From DATBFX01 sp036558305 (lineage in GTDB: Bacteria > Chloroflexota > Chloroflexia > Thermomicrobiales > UBA6265), in assembly GCA_036558305.1 (NCBI GenBank), contig DATBFX010000166.1, forward strand, positions 1-9,801: DNA of 9,801 nt, read 5' to 3'. The notes beneath the pieces were generated by a model. It made no database searches and had not been told where the DNA came from. It saw only the letters and a program-made list of their open reading frames with translations. The translations under genes were made by a program, and so were the position numbers. Shown one piece after another: positions 6,614 through 9,801 of the stretch (positions are counted from its first letter, which is position 1; every line of letters starts with the position of its first letter).

Positions 6614-6664
6614 CGCCCGGCGGGCGCCATGGCGGTGCCGGAGCGAGGTCAGAGCCGGAGCACG

Positions 6665-7444
6665 ATGATCGAGTTGACGTTTTTGGGGACCGGGACCTCG
6701 AATGGGATACCCGTAATCGGTTGCCATTGCGCGGTTTGTACATCGGTGGACCCGCGGGACCGGCGGAGTCGGACCTCGGCGGTGGTGCGCGACGGGGAGC
6801 GGACGATCCTGATCGACACGGCGACGGAGTTGCGATTGCAGGCGACCGCCACCGGATTGGATCGGGTCGACGCGGTCCTCTTCACGCATGCCCATGCCGA
6901 CCACACGAGCGGGTTCGACGACCTGCGGCGTTTCAACGAACTGGCCGGGCGGCATCTGCCGGTCTACGCCGGGCAGGAGACCGCGGACAGTCTGCGCGAA
7001 CGCTTCGCCTACGCCTTCGTCGACCAGTTCCCCTTCTACGGCGGCAAACCCGATCTCACCCTGGAGGTCTTCGACGGCCCCTTCGATCTCCTCGGCCGCG
7101 ACGTGATCCCGATCCCGGTCCGCCACGGCCGGACCCTCGTCCACGGCTTCCGCTTCGACGACCTCGCCTACGTCACGGACGCCAAGGAGATCCCCGCTTC
7201 CTCGATGGATCTCCTGCGCGATCTCGATATCCTCGTCCTCAATGCCCTGCGCGAACGTCCCCACCCGACCCACCTCAGCCTCGCCGAAGCCGTCGCCATC
7301 GTCGGTGAACTCCGGCCCCGTGCCGCCTATCTGGTCCACCTCAGTCACGAACTCGGCCACGCGGAAGCCGAGGCGCAACTGCCGTCGGGAATCGAGGTTG
7401 CGTACGACGGATTGACGGTGCGGTCCCGGGAATCTCGGCGTTGA
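6665..7444 (+). CDS. PhnP-family MBL-fold phosphodiesterase
   Basis: This 259-residue cytoplasmic metallohydrolase closely follows the PhnP pattern. PhnP opens 5-phosphoribosyl 1,2-cyclic phosphate in phosphonate breakdown. Seen: start strand MIELTFLGTGTSNGIP; C20, C22 and C25 (GCHCAVC), the structural-zinc cysteines of this family; metal motif THAHADH (74-80); H154 (VRHG); D172 (YVTDAK); HPTH (200-203); and the family tail HLSH (225-228)...LPSGIEVAYDGL (239-250). All expected metal ligands are present. No C-P lyase (phn) genes are in the window, so the substrate may be another cyclic phosphodiester. I chose ATG 6665 because the family begins at this strand; GGAG lies 4 bases upstream, a short spacing. 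ATG 6629 would add 12 residues and lacks a good ribosome-binding site. Divergent from the kinase. Confidence 0.92.
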   Translation: MIELTFLGTGTSNGIPVIGCHCAVCTSVDPRDRRSRTSAVVRDGERTILIDTATELRLQATATGLDRVDAVLFTHAHADHTSGFDDLRRFNELAGRHLPVYAGQETADSLRERFAYAFVDQFPFYGGKPDLTLEVFDGPFDLLGRDVIPIPVRHGRTLVHGFRFDDLAYVTDAKEIPASSMDLLRDLDILVLNALRERPHPTHLSLAEAVAIVGELRPRAAYLVHLSHELGHAEAEAQLPSGIEVAYDGLTVRSRESRR

Positions 7445-7450
7445 GCCGAG
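7434..7450 (+). other. GC-rich hairpin spanning the stop codon
   Basis: CTCGGC (7434-7439) and GCCGAG (7445-7450) form a perfect 6-base stem around GTTGA, which contains the TGA stop of the PhnP-like gene. No T-tract follows, so it is at most a weak or factor-dependent terminator. Confidence 0.35.
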
Positions 7451-7465
7451 GCGCCGCGGAATCGG

Positions 7466-7474
7466 TGCTATGAT
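7466..7474 (+). promoter_or_regulatory. Extended -10 promoter of the 75-residue protein
   Basis: TGCTATGAT contains an extended -10 (TGn) and TATGAT, 5 of 6 against consensus. Transcription would start near 7481, just ahead of GAGGAG (7485-7490), which sits 8 bases before the ATG at 7499. There is no good -35, which extended -10 promoters do not require. Confidence 0.5.
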
Positions 7475-7498
7475 GGTGCCGAACGAGGAGCGTCGAGG

Positions 7499-7726
7499 AT
7501 GAGCGCGTCACAAACCGTCGACACCGAGCTCGAAGAGGGAATCCAGCATCTCACCGAGGAAGAAACGCGGGCACTCTTCGACGAGTTGGTGCGCGAGCGT
7601 CTTGGGATCAGCGGCGCCGAGTTCAAGCAGCGCCTCGCTGCCGGAGAGTACGACGAGATCGGGGACGACTTTGCGAACTATCCCTGGCTGATGCCGCTGA
7701 TCATGTTCGCACAGCATGTCGATTAG
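7499..7726 (+). CDS. Small acidic protein, first gene of an overlapping pair
   Basis: This 75-residue acidic protein has no membrane segment. Two predicted helices at about 18-36 (LTEEETRALFDELVRERLG) lead into GISGAEFKQRLAAGEYDEIG (36-55) and a hydrophobic tail (WLMPLIMFA, 63-71). The 'LGxSGxEFxxRxxxGEY' signature is one I associate with short uncharacterised proteins of Chloroflexota and Actinomycetota, but I cannot name a family. The ATG is well supported by GAGGAG at 8 bases and an extended -10 promoter. Its last 11 bases overlap the next frame, which suggests translational coupling. It could be the small partner of a two-protein module, for example an antitoxin-like or adaptor role; nothing in the sequence proves this. 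Confidence 0.78.
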   Translation: MSASQTVDTELEEGIQHLTEEETRALFDELVRERLGISGAEFKQRLAAGEYDEIGDDFANYPWLMPLIMFAQHVD

Positions 7727-8231
7727 GACGCGACGTGAGGCAATCGGTGCGTTCCTCTCCATGCACCGTCGCATTCTGTCCTGTGTCACCCCCTCTGTCT
7801 TGGTCGAAGGGCGTGCCGTGCGGCGCACGCCCTTTGCCTTTCTCGCGGGGAATCGACCGGTTCCGTTGCGTGGTGCGTCAAGACTTTCGCTTATGGTGCT
7901 GATCGGTTACGATGTCGTCCAACATCAGACTGTCGAAGGTGAATCGCCGGCCGTGCGGGTCACGGACTACTCGTATCAGGTCATCCGTGGAGACGGTCGA
8001 GAACATCTGGCATACCAGTGGCATCCAACCGGCCAAAGCTGGATGACCGAGCCCCACCTCCACCTGGGCGGAATGCTCTCGGGATTCGATATGAGCAAGG
8101 CACACCTCCCGACTGGGCAGGTCTCGCTTCAATCATTCCTCCGTTTCCTGATTCTCGATTTCGAAGTCGAACCGCTACGATCCGACTGGCGCTTCATTCT
8201 CGGCGCCCCTGCTGATGTCCCGACGCCTTGA
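7716..8231 (+). CDS. Uncharacterised protein with HWHP...PHLHLG histidine motif
   Basis: This frame encodes 171 residues from ATG 7716, which overlaps the preceding stop by 11 bases. I do not recognise a named family. The conserved-looking core is the second half: strands at 58-88 (MVLIGYDVVQ, VRVTDYSYQVI), then AYQWHPTGQ (98-106), EPHLHLGG (111-118), KAHLPTGQVSLQSFLRFLIL (128-147) and a C-terminal PLRSDWRFIL. The clustered His (QWHP, PHLHLG, AHLPTG) could bind metal or nucleic acid (inference). Codon use is less GC-biased than in its neighbours. The start is uncertain: neither 7716 nor ATG 7893 (112 residues, beginning MVLIGYDVV) has a ribosome-binding site, and a terminator-like hairpin at 7807-7834 lies between them. 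Coupling to the upstream gene favours 7716; the hairpin favours 7893. Confidence 0.7.
   Translation: MSIRTRREAIGAFLSMHRRILSCVTPSVLVEGRAVRRTPFAFLAGNRPVPLRGASRLSLMVLIGYDVVQHQTVEGESPAVRVTDYSYQVIRGDGREHLAYQWHPTGQSWMTEPHLHLGGMLSGFDMSKAHLPTGQVSLQSFLRFLILDFEVEPLRSDWRFILGAPADVPTP
7807..7843 (+). terminator. Strong terminator-like hairpin after the 75-residue gene
   Basis: AAGGGCGTGC (7807-7816) and GCACGCCCTT (7825-7834) form a perfect 10-base stem with an 8-base loop, followed by TGCCTTTCTC. It lies 80 bases after the small gene's stop and looks like its rho-independent terminator, yet it is inside the longest version of the next frame. The T-tail is interrupted, so partial read-through is possible. 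Confidence 0.6.
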
Positions 8232-8278
8232 GAACCGTCCGGCAACCTCTGCGTCTTTCCCGCCCCCCGCTTTCCGCC

Positions 8279-9538
8279 CTACCCGTGCACCCAGACCATC
8301 GTCCCCAGCGGTGCCCAGCCGTAGAGGTAGGCGGCGAAGTCCAGGGGCAGGTTGATGCAACCGTGGCTCATCGGGTGGCCGAAGTTGTTGTGCCAGTAGG
8401 CGCCGTGGAGCGATTCGGCGTCCATGTCGAAGTACATGACGTTGGGAACGTCCTCGACATCGTAGGAGACCGTTCCCCCCGCCGGCGCGTCGGTGCCGAA
8501 CCCGACGACCTCGCCGGTGCTGTTCTGGAACCCGCGCATGTCTTGCTTCGGGTACTTGAGACGAACGTGGAAGAGCCCGAGTTCGGTGAGATTCGGCGGC
8601 AGACCGGTGCTGACCAGCGACATCGAGATCAAAGTGTCACCTTGGTAGGCCCAGAGTGTCTGCTGCCCGATGCTGACCTCGATCCACTTGCGGCCGGGTG
8701 TATTCGGATCGCCCCGCGGGTTCGGGTTCGGGTTCGTGAGAAACAGGCGTTCCCGATAGAGCGGCAATTTGCCTCGGGAGACGGGCGATGTGTCGATGTT
8801 CAACGTCGCCGCCAACTCCTTTGCCAGCGGCGCGACCGTCACCGCGCCCTCATCGTCGCGCATCAGCAGCGCGCCCTCGAAGTACTGGACCGTCAGTCCG
8901 CGTTCCCGCACCGGCTGGCTGAGCGGGTTGCCGAGGTAGAAGCCGCCCTCGTTTGCCTGGTACCAGGCGAGGAACTCGCGCGTGACGGTATGCCCGGTCG
9001 CGTCGGCGTAGATGCCTCCCTCGGCCGCCGCCCGCTGCACCGCGCGGCTGTCGACCGGCAGCGGATTCCACGCTGCATGCGTACGGCTCCCGCCGCCCAA
9101 CCCGCGCCGGCCATCGACCCTGAAGGTCCCGACCCGCTCGCTCAGCGCCGTCGCCCCGATCGGCATCAACCGCATGATCGGTTCGTCCGTGTAGAGGTAC
9201 TCGGAATGGTACTGGAAGACCCCGCCCTCGAACGCCTGACTATACAGCCCATTCTCCGCGGCGAACGGTTCGGATATCGGATTGCCGTAAACGATACTGG
9301 CCCCGTTCGCGCGCCAGTAGTCGAGCATGCTGCCGCGCAGCGTGTGCCGGCTCGCCTTGACGTAGACCTGGAAATCGGACTGCCCGATGTCCGGCGGCAA
9401 CTCGACACCCGCGAGCGGGTTGGCGTCGTCCTGGGCGACGACCCGAGCCACCGAAAGCGGGCTTGATACGAGCGTCAGAGCGAGGGCGAACGGGAACAAC
9501 GCCGCGAGCGGCAGTTTCCCCAAACCGACGCGTCGCAT
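8279..9538 (-). CDS. Secreted L,D-transpeptidase (YkuD) with N-terminal repeats
   Basis: This 419-residue exported enzyme should form 3-3 peptidoglycan cross-links or attach proteins to the wall. Residues 1-36 are a signal peptide: MRR start, hydrophobic LPLAALFPFALALTLV, likely cleavage near VVA/QDD (35). Two similar segments follow: about 66-121 (LDYWRANGASIVYGNPISEP) and 186-246 (FLAWYQANEGGFYLGNPLSQ, then TVQYFEGALLM), a wall- or glycan-associated repeat type seen in Chloroflexota. A TNPNPNPR linker (268-275) leads to the YkuD domain (about 285-417), with HG (378-379) and SHGCIN carrying His392 and catalytic Cys394. I chose ATG 9538 because GGAGAG lies 7 bases upstream; ATG 9553 (5 residues longer) and the codon at 9655 are weaker. 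Ends 47 bases from the convergent upstream gene. Confidence 0.95.
   Translation of the reverse strand: MRRVGLGKLPLAALFPFALALTLVSSPLSVARVVAQDDANPLAGVELPPDIGQSDFQVYVKASRHTLRGSMLDYWRANGASIVYGNPISEPFAAENGLYSQAFEGGVFQYHSEYLYTDEPIMRLMPIGATALSERVGTFRVDGRRGLGGGSRTHAAWNPLPVDSRAVQRAAAEGGIYADATGHTVTREFLAWYQANEGGFYLGNPLSQPVRERGLTVQYFEGALLMRDDEGAVTVAPLAKELAATLNIDTSPVSRGKLPLYRERLFLTNPNPNPRGDPNTPGRKWIEVSIGQQTLWAYQGDTLISMSLVSTGLPPNLTELGLFHVRLKYPKQDMRGFQNSTGEVVGFGTDAPAGGTVSYDVEDVPNVMYFDMDAESLHGAYWHNNFGHPMSHGCINLPLDFAAYLYGWAPLGTMVWVHG
8719..8736. repeat. Three in-frame GGTTCG hexamers
   Basis: Three GGTTCG units in a row encode, on the minus strand, the Asn-Pro repeats of the linker in the L,D-transpeptidase. 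Repeat-number change would lengthen or shorten the linker without a frameshift. Confidence 0.85.
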
Positions 9539-9801
9539 TGCGATTCTCTCCATTGATTTTCCCTGGCAGATCGATGAGATCAACGGGGCGTCTCGTCGAA
9601 CCAGACCAATGCGTCGGTGACCTAACTCTGTCGGGGTGAGACCATTCTGGCTCACGCGGTCTCCGGGTGCAAGGTGCGCGCCCTTGTCACAGGTAACGTC
9701 GGATCAACGCGCCGCATTTTTGTCGGTGCCTGCTTCTTCGCCTCGTGCGGTAGGGGCGCTGCTTGCTGCGCCCGCCTCATGAAGGCGGCGTTCGTGCCCT
9801 C
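9539..9801. other. Upstream region of the L,D-transpeptidase
   Basis: This region should contain the minus-strand promoter of the transpeptidase, but I find no pair matching sigma-70 consensus at good spacing. It has interlocked inverted repeats, GAGACC/GGTCTC and GTGAG/CTCAC, around 9636-9662, and the palindromic element at 9751-9788. I see no gene. Confidence 0.45.
9751..9788. repeat. REP-like double palindrome at the window edge
   Basis: GGGCGC (9754-9759) and GCGCCC (9768-9773) form one stem with loop TGCTTGCT. CCGCCT (9772-9777) and AGGCGG (9783-9788) form a second stem with loop CATGA, overlapping the first by two bases. The leading GTAGGGGCG resembles dispersed intergenic elements of GC-rich Chloroflexota that I recall only in general terms. 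The element may continue past the window end. Confidence 0.6.

Larger units (their letters stand above)
6259..6664. other. Divergent intergenic region kinase / PhnP-like gene
   Basis: This 406-base region holds a candidate promoter for the kinase (6425-6453), the octamer and heptamer arrays (6490-6613), a -10-like hexamer (6608-6613) and the start region of the PhnP-like gene. From 6259 to about 6420 I see no gene or site beyond the kinase leader; open frames there are shadows. Confidence 0.5.

Noticed and set aside
6629..6664. Start of the PhnP-like protein at ATG 6629
   Set aside because: Family alignment begins at MIELTFLGTG (6665) and there is no good ribosome-binding site before 6629, although it cannot be excluded.
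8228..9466. 412-residue plus-strand frame opposite the L,D-transpeptidase
   Set aside because: Antisense to a protein with an intact SHGC active site; its motifs are merely complements.
9636..9662. Operator formed by GAGACC/GGTCTC and GTGAG/CTCAC
   Set aside because: Short interlocked arms with long spacers, expected often by chance in this composition.

Overview
The window is GC-rich bacterial chromosomal DNA carrying nine protein genes and no RNA gene, CRISPR array or transposase. The likeliest source is a member of the Chloroflexota, perhaps the Thermomicrobia/Sphaerobacter side. This is inferred from the high GC, the shape of the leucyl-tRNA synthetase, and an L,D-transpeptidase whose N-terminal half carries 'YWxxNG...YGNPIS' repeats, a type I associate with that phylum. 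No marker in the window settles the taxonomy.

Layout from left to right: (1) 1-2166 (+), the 3' nine-tenths of leuS, running in from outside the window; (2) 2433-3071 (-), signal peptidase I (lepB), convergent with leuS; (3) 3383-4024 (+), a PRC-barrel-like protein with a long low-complexity N-terminus; (4) 4167-4925 (-) and 5047-6258 (-), a NarL-type response regulator preceded by its soluble GAF histidine kinase, forming a two-component operon; (5) 6665-7444 (+), a PhnP-family metallo-beta-lactamase-fold phosphodiesterase; (6) 7499-7726 and 7716-8231 (+), a 75-residue protein overlapping a second uncharacterised protein by 11 bases; (7) 8279-9538 (-), a secreted L,D-transpeptidase. lepB and the L,D-transpeptidase belong to the cell envelope and leuS to translation. 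The kinase/regulator pair should respond to a cytoplasmic signal. No common pathway joins all the genes, and strand changes are frequent.

The most unusual part is the noncoding DNA. Three gaps (4018-4173, 4954-5042, 6490-6613) are built from 7-base tandem units (CCGGTAG/CTACCGG, GTGGCAA/TTGCCAC, GTCCTCA) arranged as facing inverted arms. One island contains the stop codons of two convergent genes, one separates kinase from regulator, and one ends in a -10-like hexamer in front of the PhnP-like gene. A further palindromic element (9751-9788) lies at the right edge. The overlapping gene pair at 7499-8231, with a strong terminator-like hairpin inside the 5' part of its second frame, is the best candidate for an undescribed two-gene module.
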